A program made the translations under genes and the position numbers. Source: Strigops habroptila (Eukaryota > Chordata > Aves > Psittaciformes > Psittacidae). Taken from it: a DNA stretch of 64,000 nt. The notes under the pieces are model-generated. The model did not search any database and was not told the DNA's origin. It was given only the letters and a program-made list of their open reading frames with translations. The stretch covers positions 49,934,744-49,998,743 of the forward strand of contig NC_044279.2 of NCBI RefSeq assembly GCF_004027225.2, in the 5' to 3' direction. Shown piece after piece: positions 22,670 through 37,300 of this stretch; the stretch's first letter is position 1, and each line of letters starts with the position of its first letter.

Positions 22670-25600
22670 GTAGAACCGTCTCTCCCTGTCATTTATCTTC
22701 CTAGACTACTCATGTGTTATATCATTGTTTTAAAAATAGTAATTTCTGTCTGTCTCATTCCTGGATTCAGGAAATTCTTAAGCATATGCTTGGCATGCAG
22801 TTTTTATTGCACTTTGTAGTATTGAGTTAAGGGCTTGGTAAGTTGTTTCTGTAACTATAAACAATCTATAATTGACAGTGTTAGATTAGACAAGTTCTAA
22901 GGTCTCTTAGTTCTATATATGACGTCTCTTTTAATGTTTTGTGGGTTTGTTTTTTTCTATTCCCTAGAATACACAAAAGGAGCGAGCAGCAATGCTAATA
23001 AACATTATTCTTACAAAAGATAATAATTCATATAGATCCTTCTATAATGCACTACTTCATGAAGGATACAGTGATCTTGCTGCACTTCTTCAGGACGGCA
23101 TCCCTGCTGTCTACTCTGGTAACAGAAAGAGTTCGATGGATGGAATGACTTCGTACGGTCAGTGTAACTACAGCAATCCCTGTGCTTGAAAGTAAAGATG
23201 CCTTTTTTATTTCTTACTAAGTGACTATCTGTAATACCTCTTCCAGTGAAAAAGGAGTAGTTGGTGCATTCACTTGTTTTGGTAGTGTAGTAGTCATAGT
23301 GGTAGTAGTATGTCTGTATTTCGTATATTTAATATGGCAGGTGAGTTAACAATTATGACTTTTGTAGGTTATCTGGAAAATGTTCACAATAATGTCTATT
23401 TTAAAAGAGGGAAACCTGAAGTTCTCTCAGTCTTCTCTAAATTGTAACATTCTTGTGGTATGTGAAAGACTTACTGTATGTATTAAAGTTGAATCTAACA
23501 TAAAAAGTTGTAGCCTCAAAAATTTCGACATTTATCGTGAAGAGTTGTCTGTAGTCTCTCAACCTACATTCCAACAGCTGATCTAGTTACTAGGATTCTA
23601 ATTCTCTCCACCAGGTGTTGTAGTTACCCTACATAAATTCCTAACTTTTACCTACTTTGTCATCAGTATCATCTTTGACTGACATGAAATAAATTGGTAG
23701 TTTCTAATGGGAAGAGCTGTCTAACAGCATATGATTAACTGCCATATTTACTGGCACACTGCATTTTAAGAAGTGTCATAGGCATGTGAAATTTTGATTA
23801 CCCAAGTAAGAATTCCCAGAGTTTATCAGGATAATACGGCACTGCATATGGCTACTTTGTGATAAAGTGCACATTTTCTTTCCTGCTGTGCTTTACCTGC
23901 TCCATTGCAAGTCATGCTATCTTAGCTTAAGTGAAAGAAAGTCTTGCTTGAACCATAGTGCTGTGCTGTTGTTAATTACTAAGTGAAAGCCTTACAAAGC
24001 ATGCTTTCTTTTCTGCTGCATCCATGCGTCAGTAACTTCTGGCTGAGAAAGTGACTTGATTGTTGGGTATAGCTGAGCTCTTGTGTTTGCCACAGTTTCT
24101 ACTGGAGCTGTTAATTATCTTTTCACTTCTATGGATTGATGTAACTAGCTCGCCTCGCATGTAGTTATTAATTGGAACACTATTGTAGGTGGGAGGCTGG
24201 TTGTCTGTTAAGTAGTTTATTTCTAAAAAGCAATATTTTTTCAGTATTTGGTGCTGTGAGTCGAGTAGTTTTTAGAGCGTTTGTATGGGACATGAGGTGG
24301 GGGTAGAGCCTGCTAGTTGTTTGGGGTGGAGAGTTGTTCATTTTGTAGAGGCATCACAGTTAGAAGTTACTTCTTATTTTCATGTTTCTCCTTTTTTTTT
24401 TTTTTTTTTTTTTTTTAAACTTCAGTTAAGACAGTTCTCTGCGAAGGAGGTGTACCACAGAGACCTGTTGTGTTTGTCACTCGGCCAGAACTGGTAGATG
24501 CTATTAAACAGAAACTGTGCTGCTTGGGAAGTGATCCGGGCTGGGTCACAGTTTACGGAATGGCAGGTTGTGGGAAGACTGTCTTAACAGCAGAAGCTTT
24601 AAGGGATCATCATCTCTTGGAAGGTACTTTTAGAAAAACATGTATATTTTTTATAAAAATGACTATAGGTATATGTGTATTGGACATACATGGTGAAGTA
24701 TCGTATGTAATCTTTAAAATAATTTAGGAATTAGGTTTCTAAATTCCTCAGGTGCTTCTGAAGTGTTTGCTTGCAACTTACAGCTTTCATAACCATTCGG
24801 TGCTCCAGGATCACTAAGTATTTTATTAATTTGTGGGAAAAGATTGTGAATAGCTTTTTACCTTGGAATCTGCTTTGGCTTATGAGAGTAGAAGCATCCT
24901 TAATTAACTTGAAGTTGGTATTTCTGTTAGTGCAGAATAATTGTATCTAGTTTATATTCCTTTTGGGCATTGCTTGTTAAGTCCTTAGTTTCTTCTTCTT
25001 ATGTGAGTTTAAAAGATCTTGCTCTACCTTTTGCATATATTTTAATAATGGCAAGCATTTGTGGATTGATTACACTGGTATCACTTTAGCTTAAAGCGGA
25101 TAAGAAATGAAACCATTTAATGATTATTCCTCCCCCCCACTGTAGGACACTTGGAGGAGAAAGAGGGACTTGGGTACTAGAAAACATGATGTAGGGATAG
25201 AGACTACAGCATCCTCTGCTACAGCTGACTCTTCTAGATGCCTTCTTGTTCGCTGTTTTGGGATAATTTTCACATCCCAAACTCTGAATTCCTGCCGTAG
25301 TAGAGAGTTATAAAAGTAAATGCTAAGTCAGACTAATAGGAAGGTGGATACAGCAGGGATTGTAAAGGGATAGGCAGGAAGGCATATAGAGAGGAGGGGT
25401 GACAGCATCAGTGGTGGTGTGAATTCTCTGTGGGAACTTGCCCTGTAGAACCTGTTCTTTAAAAAATAGTGGTCTTGTAGAACCATCCTTCTGTGTTAAT
25501 GGTAAAGTTATAAGGTTGGTTTTCAACAGGCTATAAACTTTTATATTTTAATTGAAATTGAGTTACTGATTGCTATTGTAAGGTGCTATTAAATATTTCT

Positions 25601-28340
25601 GATATTAAATGTATAGCATGATTAATATTGCTTTGCTTGTTAGGTTATTTTCCAGGAGGAGTTCACTGGATCTCTGTTGGAAAACAGGACAAAGCAGGAC
25701 TCCTGATAAAACTTCAGAATCTCTGTAGTAGATTAGAACATGACTCCACTCTTTCACAAAGGCCACCACTTAACATTGAGGAGGCTAAAGATCGTCTTCG
25801 TTTGTTGATGCTACGCAAATATCCCAGGTGATGTCAGTAAAATGAAGCACTATTCTTTTAACTGATAGAACTTTGCAGAGTAACTTTGATCTAATCATCT
25901 AAGGTGTCCGTGTTGTGGTTACATGTCTCTCTGGTGTGTATTTTTTTTTTTTAATACCAACTTCCTAACTCTTTTCACTTCCCCTCTTCCTGTTTACTAT
26001 AAATAATTAGGAAGTGTTATTCAGGGTGAAGCTCTGAATAGTTCTAGAATTTTAATCCTTGTATAGGGGTTACAGTTAAAACTTTTTAAATTACTGACTT
26101 ACATATGATAAAAGAATAAGTAAGTTCAGATAAGTGTACAAAAATTGAAAGGTAAATAAATGCTAGTGGCAGATGTATAATATGGTACTGTATTTGTGTA
26201 TCACAAAATGAGTAATTTATGGCTATGATAGTATTCTTGTAAACTCTCTGATTTATCAAAAGAGCGTCAATAGAGAAACTGTATAAAAATGAGATATGGG
26301 TGTTCAAGACATATGCAACTTTGAAAGCATGGCATAATGTATATACACTTGCTTATGAAGGATAAAAGCCTTATTTATAATCATTGATGGCGTGTCATTT
26401 AGCTGAAGAAAAATGGCCAAGTCTTGGCATGCTTCAGTGGCAATTGGACAATTTAACCAATGACTAGTGTAGCTGAAAATTCATCCCTTAACACCAAAAA
26501 AGGGCAGTACATGTAAATGAGTTGTAGGATTTGGTTTCAATAACTTTTATTTCCCCCACAAAACACACAGAATGCAAATAACTGCTATTTCTTTTCATAA
26601 ATTTACTTGCTAGCCAATCCTTTTGACATCTTGCTCTCTTGTAACATTTTAAAAACAGTTTTGAGTAACTTCTTTGTCAGATAGAGGCAGGTACATTATT
26701 CTGGTGAGATTCTATATAGTAACCTAGAAACGTGACTAGCCATAGGATTTGAATAGATAGTCACTGTAAAATATTGTTTATGTAAAAAGAACCTCAGCAT
26801 CCAATTCCTTGTACCTAGTACAAGGTACAAGGTACCTGTACTAGGTACAATTGTACCTAGTCAGGTACAATTCCTTCACAGGAGGATTAGTCTTACAGCT
26901 TTCCGAAGATACCAGAACAAAACTGAAAACTCTCAAGACAAAAGGAAACTGAAATGGTTTCTTCCACAAAGCTTATCATTAGCCTGTGTCAAGCAGAGTT
27001 GTTACCTAGTCTGTACAACTTTTTTCTTCATTTATGATGTCTGATGACTTGAAAACAAAGTAAATATTTCTGGTTTTCCTGGCATCTATTAGTGGAAATA
27101 TTTCTCAGAACTTTATTGTTTATGCTTCAGTTGTAGCTATAAAGCAGGGTTTTTTTGTTTTTTGTTTTTGAGATGCTTGCATTCAGCTTTCTAGTGCAGT
27201 CTTTAATGCCCACTTAAGATCATAGAATCATAGAATGGTTTGTGTTGGAAGGGATCTTAAAGATCATCTAGTTCCAACCCCCCCACACCTTCCACAAGAT
27301 AATTTACTTATTTATATAAAAAATTTATGCAGTGATACATTGTAAATTCTGAAAATTTTCTTTCATTATTAAAATGCAATACTGTATTGTAGCACTAATG
27401 GTTGATCTGAAATCTGCAATATTTGTTCTTGCATTAGATCTCTTCTGATCCTGGATGACATTTGGGATTCCTGGGTATTAAAAGCATTTGATAATCAATG
27501 TCAGGTTCTTATCACCAGCAGGGACAGGAGTGTAACAGATGCTGTGGCAGGTAAGGAGCGGTTTCCTCTGCTGCAGATACTGCAGGTTTTGTGTGTGTAT
27601 GTATGCAATTTTTTCTTGTGATTTTTTTAAAGAATCTGATAGAATCTGTCTATCAACTTGTGCACAAGTTTAAAATTCTGCTCTATAAGACTTTATGCTC
27701 TTTGTGAAATAAATGTTATATGTTATCCTGAAAGTTATCTGTCTACACTGAAGACTGCAAAGATTCTCAACAGGATACATTAACCTCTGTGACACTGCTG
27801 CTGTAGACTGATTATCTCTATACTATTAAATAGTCACTGCTACAATATGCCCATAATGTATTTCTAATTATTAGATTATAGTCTAAATTTTTTGTCTCTC
27901 TAATGCAAACTTGATTCTGGTAGTGGAATTTATAGTCTTCTTAGTACGAAGCATATAAAATACTATGCAAAAAATCATGAGCTAGGTCCTTTGCTCCAGA
28001 TTTTGCTTGGAAAATACTCTCAATTTCATAGGATTTTTTATGTTTTAAAATTTTTCCATGTTTCTATGTCTAGGCAATAAATATGAGGTTCATGTGGAAA
28101 GTGGATTAGCACATGAGAAAGGACTGGAGATTTTATCCCTATTTGTGAATATGAAAATATCAGAACTGCCAGAACAAGCTAACTGCCTTGTAAGAGAATG
28201 CAAAGGTATACTTACCACTCTTTAACGTACCATTTAGCACTGAATATATGTTTTTCTTCTAGGTTTTGACTTAAACATAGAGGAGCAAACATGCTTTAAT
28301 ACTGTGTACCTTAAGTAAAACAGAAGTGCTTTGTTTTTTT

Positions 28341-28375
<35 letters not shown>

Positions 28376-31300
28376 TAAATAGAAGTGTCTCATGTTGATT
28401 TTTGAGTAGTTTTCTTCAGCTGATCCCCTATTACACTAAAACTTGGCAAGTTTGCAGATATCATGTTTTGTTCTCCACACCTCAAGAATTTAATCAATGT
28501 ATTGGGAAAATTATCTAATTTATTTAACCTCTTGAATGTGTTCCTGAAAATCTCTAAGATTAATTTAATCTTTTCCTTCAGGTTCTCCTCTTGTGATATC
28601 CTTGATAGGTGCATTGTTAAGAGACTTCCCTAGTCGCTGGGAATACTATCTCAAGCAGCTGCAGAATAAGCAGTTTAAAAGAATAAGAAAATCTTCTTCT
28701 TATGATTATGAAGCCCTTGATGAAGCAATGTCCATAAGTGTCGAGCAACTGAATGACAATTATAAGGACTACTATAAAGACCTCTCTATCCTCCCAAAAG
28801 ATGTTAAAGTACCTACTAAGGTAATAGCAGCAATGCAGAAATCTCATCATTTTTAGTCAGGTACAAAAAATAACTTTAAAGAATTCATGTAATTTGTAAT
28901 TGTTGTGTATAGCTTATGCTGTATGTAACTTAACAGTAATTGCTAGATTGGGTAGGTCAGGTCCATTATCGCATCATGACTTTTATTGTTGGTAGTGAAA
29001 CAAAATTGTAACTGAACAAATGTATTAATAATGTTTAAGTATAATGTGCATTCCATATACAGCTTTTAAATTAAATTGTGTTTGAGCTCTCTAAAGGCTT
29101 AAAAACTGCTTTGTGAAATTTATCTCATTTAAGAAAAAGATAGGATCACCATAAATCAGCACAAATAGACAAAAGATGGGTTAACTTGTATTATCTGTTC
29201 TGTAGTTTGGTATGGAACAATTGGTAACTTACTGAATTTATGACAAATGGTAATATGTCTGTATCTGTTAGCATGTGTTTGTTTGTCAGTTAATTGGTAG
29301 CCTGTTATGATATTCATACAAGTCATACTTCCTCTTAGTTCTGATGCTTTTCTGTCTTTATGTGCTTTCTTAGGTTCTCTGTATTCTTTGGGATATGGAA
29401 ACCGAAGAAGTTGAAGATATACTACAGGAATTTGTTAACAAATCACTGTTGTTCTGTGATCGTAATGGGAAGTCATTCCATTATTATTTACATGATCTTC
29501 AGCTTGACTTTCTTACGGAGAAGAATCGCAACCAGCTTCAGGTAGGGTATTGACTAATCTATTAATTTTTACCTTTACTCTCCAAAACTAGGCATTCTTC
29601 AATAAATGTTGCTTTGTTAAATGGTATCCAGAGTAGGTTCATAGAATAGGTCCACAATGCAGTTAAACTTGATGCTGGCTAATTAAAACCATTCATTTTC
29701 AGCTTGAAACTGTGGAGTGATTTCCTCATGGTTCCATTTCGAGCTAAGAAACTAAACTGAGAGAAGACTCTATATCCATTATTTTTCTGTCAAAGACATT
29801 TCCAGCAGGAGATGGAATGGCCCATTGATAATTCCAAAGGCATCAAGACCCTACCAGAATAGCAAGTTTCTTCTTCAATACAGAGAAATTTTTTTTTTAA
29901 TTTTTTTTTTTTTTTTTCCCCTCTTTTCAATTTAAGGCAATACTTGCAGGGAGAGGACCTATGACTTGCACCAAATAAATACATCAGTTCTCAAGGACAG
30001 GGCAAAAAGAGTAGATATGAAGAAAAAGCAAGTTATTACACTTGCTTTAGATCTATATATGTAAGGGTCTTTTCTTGTCAGCTGTCCATATTTAATGTGA
30101 AGAGTGATTTGGTAGCTGTTCTCGGCCTGAGAAGGGAAGTTAACAGCTTGCTTTTCTGTCTTTTGATATCCACAGAATGTTTCTAGAGAAGTTTTAACTG
30201 ATAAATTAGGTAAACTGTACAGTTTGGGAAAGTAAGCTTTTCTTGTTTTATTTGTTGATGTATTACGATTGAGAAATAATATTATTCCTCAAAACTATAT
30301 ACAATATAATATTAATAATACTTTCTTAATAGTGAAACCACTCCATACGTTGGTGTAGTATTAATGGATAGTGTATTTTGATTCACATTGCAGGAGCTAC
30401 ATAAAAACATAGTAAATCAGTACAAGAAATATTACAAACTTAATACACCTGTTCCATCTCAAGAGGATTGCATGTACTGGTATAACTTCCTAGCATATCA
30501 TATGGCTGGTGCCAACATGCAGAAGGTGAGTTCTGACTAGTGCCCTCTGTTTCCCTCTTGACCCATCTAGCCTTTCCCCTAGGCTTTTTCCCACCTGAAC
30601 CTCTCTTCTCCCAGGCTTTAGAGCAGATAGGTAGACACTCAACATAAAGTCCTTTCGGCACTCCACTGATATTCACTATCTGTTATGAAAACTACCTTAT
30701 TTCTTTGAGTCTTACCTTTTCAACCAGTTCTTAAGAAGATTTCCTATTTTGTATCATAATGGCTTGTATTTTTCTTTTCCTTTTTAAGAAGCTTTGCTAA
30801 TAAATCTTCTCTAAACTTTTTGAAAACCCAGGCTTAACTACAGAGGCTGTAGTTTTATTATGGGTTTTAATAAGGCTTTTGATACTGTCCTCCACAGCAT
30901 CCTTCTGGACAAGTCATCCAGCTGTGAGATGAGAAGATACACTGGTGTTCCTCATGTTTCAATTTAAGGGCCAGTCCTGTTCAATATAATTATCAATGAT
31001 CTTGAGTTGAATGCACCATTAGCAAGTTTGATGATGATACCAAACTGGGAGGTGCTGTTGACTCTCTTGAGAGACAAGAGGCCTTTCAGAGGGACCTAGA
31101 TAGATTGGAGGATTGGACAGTGATTAATGGGATGAAATTTAGGAAGTCCAAATGCCAGATTATACACCCAGGATGGACACAAGTATAAACTGGGAGAGGA
31201 GTGGCTGGAGAGCATCCCTGCAGAAAGGGATCTGGTGGTGCTGGTCGACAGCAGGCTCAACAGGAATCGGCAGTGTGTCCTGGCAGCCCAGAGGGCAAAC

Positions 31301-34300
31301 TGCATCCTGGCGTGCATCAAAGACAGTATAACCAGCTGCTAAAGAGAAGTGATTATCTTGCTGTATTCAGCATTGGTGCAGCCTCACTTCAAGTACAGTG
31401 TGCAGTTCTGGGCCCCACAATTTAAGATATGAAGGTCCTTGAGTGCATGCAAAGGAGGGCAACAAAGTTGGTGAGGGGGCTGGAAGGAATGTCCTGTGAG
31501 GAGCAGCTGAGGGCTGACCTCATTGCTCTCTACAGCTTCCTGAGGAGGGGAAGTGGAGAGGGCGGTTCTGATATTTTTTCCCTGGGATAGGACACATGGA
31601 AATGCTTAAAAGCTGCACCAGGGGAGATTTAGGCTGGACATTAGCAAGCATTTCTCTACTGAGAGGGTGGTTGAACACTCGAACAGGCTTCTTAGAGGGA
31701 TGTTCAATGCCCCAAGCCTGTTTCAAGAAGTATTTGGTCAATGCCCTTAACAACATGCTTTAGCTTTTGGTCAGCCCTGAATTGGTCAGGCAGTCGGACT
31801 AGATGGTCACTGTAGGTCCCTTCCAAATGAAATGTTCTATTGTCATAATTCCATTTGCAGTTTCTGATTGCCTTTTAAATAACCTTCTTTTTTTTCCTAA
31901 GTTAAATGCAGCTGTAAGAATTTTTTTTTTTGCTTAAATCCAAATTCAGTATCTGTTAGGAAGAACAACAGATCAGTATTAGCAGAGTGTTTTACCTTAA
32001 ACCAGGTCTTGTGCGCTACAAGTCAAGTTCTGCTTTGTACCCCCATCCCTTTTCTGACTAGCTGTATCAAAGAGAAGTCCTTAAATAACAAGCTTAGCCT
32101 TTTATAGCCAGAATTTCCATACCTGGTTGAGTAAGATGCATGAAACAAGGAAATTGCCTAAGTTTTTAACTACAAACAATTGTACCGAAGCATATTAAAT
32201 ACCTAACATATTTCCTGTGCTTTTCTTTTTCCCCTTAAGTAGATTCTGTTGTGAAACTTATGCTCTGAACTTGAATTTTTATTTCTTGTAGGAACTCTGT
32301 GATCTTATGTTTTCTTTAGATTGGATTAAAGCTAAAACTGAATTGGTAGGGCCTGCTCATCTGATTCATGAATATGTGGAATATAGTTCAATCCTGGATC
32401 AAAAGGTATGATACTAAAAGGTAAATCATCAGTCTGTTACAAATACATCCAACAAAATGCAATTACAAAATAGAAAAATGTATGTGTATATAGCACATAT
32501 ATAGAAAGCTTAAAAAAACGAAACGTAAAACCGGTACTAAGTTAAACTTTAACTTGGAAAAGAGAAAATTTAAGAAAACTTAATTCTGAGTTTTAGCTGT
32601 AACTTCAGTGTGTGCCCAAGTAATCGACCATGGAACTCAGTAACTAAGGCGGAGAGCCATACCTAATGGTGGGTACATATGGTACTCTGCTTTTGAGGAG
32701 GTGTGGAATATTGTTGGCTGCTTGGAATAGTCTTTCATATTGACTGCTTATTGAGTAAATCACTGTTGCCAGTATTCTTTTTTTGAAAAATAAGGATAAT
32801 ATGCTTTCCTGAACAGGATAGTGAAATATTTCAGTCTGTCATATGTACTTGCGAATAGAACTAAATAGAAAAATAGAATTACGTGTTTCTGTAAGAATCT
32901 TAGCTGTATAGAAAATTAAAAAGCAAAGGGGACTTAGGAAATAAATCCTCTTTCTGTGATATCAAATATTATCTGCTCTGTACATAGGATAGCACAGTAC
33001 GTGAGAACTTCCAGGAATTTCTGTCCTTAAATGGGCACCTTCTTGGACGGCAGCCATTTCCTGACATTATACAGCTGGGTCTTTGCCAAGCAGAGACATC
33101 AGAGGTGTATCAACAAGCCAAGCTACAAGCTCAAAGAGAAACAGGAACATTTTATTTGGAATGGATGTAAGTAGCTGCAATCCACCTGCTGATATGCTGA
33201 TCCTTTGTTGCAAGAAAATCGTTTAATGCACAACACAATGTGTGGCTAATATAAGCACCTTTTTAAGAACTGCTGTGGGGTTTTTTTTCTGGGGAAAGAA
33301 ATTGAAATAATTTTAAAGAACTTGTTGGAAGAGGAGAATTCTGGATATATATGTAAGGCCACAAATTAGTAATAATTACATAAAAATAGAGGAATATATT
33401 TACTTCTGTACTCAATGATTGTTCTTTTTAAATAACTATACAAAGATGAAAGTAAGATACTTTGAAATTTCTCTAAATACTTTTTTTAAAGTTAGAATTG
33501 TAGTGCAAGTTTTGTTTATGTTACAGTATGCTTTTAGGTGTTCTAGTAAAATGTACACTTTAAAAAGGAGAGCATTCGTGTTAACTTGCAAAGTTTTTGA
33601 AAGTAGTGAGATGGGAAATACTAAAAGGCTTTGTAATCTCTACCCAATCTTGAAATTTCTCCTATTTAAATAATTCTTTAATAATTGAAATAAAAGTAAA
33701 ATATAATAATACAACAACAATAGTAATAATAGAAAATAGAGAGAGGAGGGAATAAACAGCTGATGTGCAACACAATTGTTCACCACCTGCTGACCGATAC
33801 CCAGCCCAATCCTATCAGCGATCGGTCCCTTCTGGGACTCGCCCCAGTTTATATACTGGGCATGACATGCTGTGGTATGGAATACCCCTTTGGCTAGTTT
33901 GGGTCAGGTGTCCTGTCTCTGCTTCCTCCCAGCTTCCTGTGCCCTTTCTCACTGGCAGGGCACGAGAGACTGAAAAGTCCTTGATCGGGGTAAGCATTAC
34001 TTAGCAACAACTAAAAACATCAGTGTGTTATCAGCTTTGTTCTCCGACTAACGTCGAAAACACAGCACTGCACCAGCTACTAGGAAGAAAATTAACTCTA
34101 TCCCAGCTGAAACCAGGACATATGGTAATAACTAGACAGGTTAATCCAGGCATACTTGAATTTTCAGGTCTTCTCTTTGAATATTTGGTTATTTCATTTT
34201 TCATAGCTAACAGAATTCTAACAAAAACGCTTGGAAGCTGCACAGTTCAGAGGACTAAATTCCTAGGTAGTTTAGGGTTTTCACCTTGTGTGCAAGAGAC

Positions 34301-37300
34301 TTATGCTGAAGAACATGACTGAAATCAGCAGAACAGAGACAAATGCTTATGTCTCCCATCCTACGGCAAGGTTCCAGAAATGGTTCATAGGATATGTAGG
34401 TGAATACCCTGCTCTTTTGACCAGCAATTTTAGGTTTATTTAAATATACAAAAGAAAGAAAGAAGTTGGCTTAGATGAGACAGTATTTTGCAGTGAAAAA
34501 TTGCTTTCATTCTACAATACAGCTACTTTCTTTGAGATGTTTTATCCAATATTAAAATGCTAAGCCTGAAGTTTGAAACTGGTAATGATAAAAACTTGAA
34601 GTAGATTGATTCATTTTGACTCTAGGAAAAAAAAGAATTAATCTTATAACAATCTACTCATCACCAGAATTGTCTTATTACAGTGACAGCTTTCTGTATT
34701 AAGATCTGGCTAAACAGGATGATTATGATTGCTACTAATTCTAAATTTTTGTTAAAAGTGAGGCAAGACTCATCTAAAGTATGTTAGATTCTGTACTTGA
34801 TCTCCGATTGAAATGCAGTTATAGTCATGTATTTTATTTAAATATCTAGTGATAAGAGTTGAGTTATTGATATGAAAATTATGCAAGTTTATTAAGATCT
34901 AAACAAATTTACAAATGTTTTTGAATAAGGTTGAAAAGGAGCCTGCAGGAAACAGGAATTCTCAGGAAGAAATTTATATTTGGAAACGGCACATATCAGA
35001 TCATAAAAATGTCGTTAGAATGGCTGTGTCTTGCAGTGCATCAGCTTTGCCCATGTAGCATGTTTCTTTCTCATGTACATATTATCTTTCTTGACCTCTA
35101 AGCTATAACTATTGGAGGGCAATAACAACTCAGATTTTTTTGGTTTTATCCATATTACTTCATCATAAAGGCTGAGAGGTAAGATATAGTGGGGTGGTTG
35201 GTTTGTTGTAAAGCTTACTGCTCAAGATGTGAAAAAGTGCATCTTTTTATAGAGGATTTTGAATAACAAAAAGGCACTACTTGTCTAAAATCAACTGTCT
35301 TACCCTGTAGAAATAAAAAATCCTTGAAAAACCTCTACCGTTTGGTTGTTCGTCCACATAGAGATGCAGTTTACCATGCCTGCTTTTCTAAAGATAGACA
35401 AAGAATAGCATCATGTGGAGCTGATAAAACACTTCAGGTAAGATACCTATGCATGAGTGAAAGGAGATGCTGTGTACCAATTTGGTAACATTTGTTAATA
35501 GTCCTGTCACTTTTCTTTTGCTGTTATGTGGAGATATTAGGGATCTAGAACATACTGGAGAGAAATGATTGAAAATCGTATATTACATAAGCATCAAGTT
35601 GCATGATTAGAATAGTAAGCATCATCTTCTAGTTTGAAAGCTAAACTCTCTGATTTCAGTGAATATATAAGTGTGAGATGTCTTTTAAGGATACGGAAAA
35701 GCTTACAGCCTAAGTAATGCACCCCAGCATATTTAATATTTGCTTGCAAAAATGTTATTTCCAGTCACAGCAGACCTTTACAGAACTGAGAAACACTAAG
35801 ACTTTTAGTTACAGGTTTGCTATTTCTGTGGGATGGTAATGTACGTATGTAACTTTGGTGCTTAATTAGTAAACTGTCTTATGTAAAATAAATAAATCTG
35901 GGGAGAAAAATTAAATCCTGAATTTGAGGACAGTATTAGATTGGAAGCGAGCCCGCAATGCTTAAGAAGTGGATTAAGGGAGACAGAGGGGAAAGTGACT
36001 AATACAAATTTGCCAGCAGTCTGCCTGGAGGGGAAGCCAGCTCTCAAGAAAACTAGCAATCAGCCAGTAACCTGGTAAAGCATCCATATTCCAGACAGCC
36101 AAAGGTAAGGGAAAAGAACAACTCGTCTGCAAGCCTTTAGTGTTGTTTTGGATGCTTGATAAGTGGAGTACTAAAGTAATAACATTAGTGGTGCTTAGTT
36201 GCTGTTCATTTGGCTACTTAATGTATTGTTACTGTGGTTTTGTTTTTTTATTTGCTGGCTTCCACAATATTATGATCATGGCATCCACTTAAGGAGGTGC
36301 CTGATGGATGTACTCATTTTATGCAACGCTGAAGTTACTGTGCTGGGCTTCTGTACTAAATGGCCTCATTATTGAGAGCAGATTGCTTATTTTTCTCATT
36401 TTCTACCCAAAAAAGTAAAATTTGTGGATTGCAATTGCATTTAAACTAACTTTTGTTGATGAAGTAATAGGAAAATTAGCAATAATTGTTTTTTCATTCT
36501 TTAACTTTGAAGTTATTAATGGTTTTTCTAATAGTGGCCTAAGCTTTTCAGTTTTCAAGCTACTCCTAACTTTTCTGTAAAATTAAAAAAAATAAATTGC
36601 TAGATTAAGAACAGATGTTCTGCAGAATTTACTGTAAATATACATTTCCTGTTACTTCAGTATTTATGTTCTTATTTGAATAAATACCAATCGTGTAATT
36701 ATCATTGATATTCCTGTTCAATGAAAAATTAAAGGAAAAAAGCAGGAACTTCACAACTGTGGTATCCTGAAGGCTGCTGTAAAGAACGCCTTGTGATTTG
36801 TTTTAATAGTTAAGAATATGTAACTTAAGGAGGAAAGGGAGACCTGATTTCCCCCACCCCTCCACCTCTGTAAAGTCAAATCCAGAATGTTGGGATTTCG
36901 ATTAATATGTGACACTTTTCTCCAAGTGTCCTTTTATTGCCTATGACTAGCTCAAGACTGAGACTTTTGTCGTCCTGTACAACTTTTCACTACTTTTTTC
37001 TTGTTTGTTCCCCAAATCATCAATTTCTGCTGAAATTCTGACTTTCCAGTGAAGGATATTACATATATGTGTCTGGAATTTGTATTTTCAAGAATACAAA
37101 TGCTTAAAAGAAGAAGGCTTAATGAGTAAGAGCAGGAAAAGTCATTAATGAAGCACATTGCATACACAATCTTTTTAAAAAATAGTTTTTACTTTTTCTC
37201 TCTAATAATTTCTATCACCCTTACAAAATTGAAGCTCAAATTACATATTTTTATAATTATGTTCATTTGCCTGAAATTATAAATACTTTGAAAAGTAAAC

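Noticed and set aside
33765-34004. 79-codon frame in the LTR as a retroviral gene
   Set aside because: It lies within LTR sequence with promoter-like features and matches no gag, pol or env motif.
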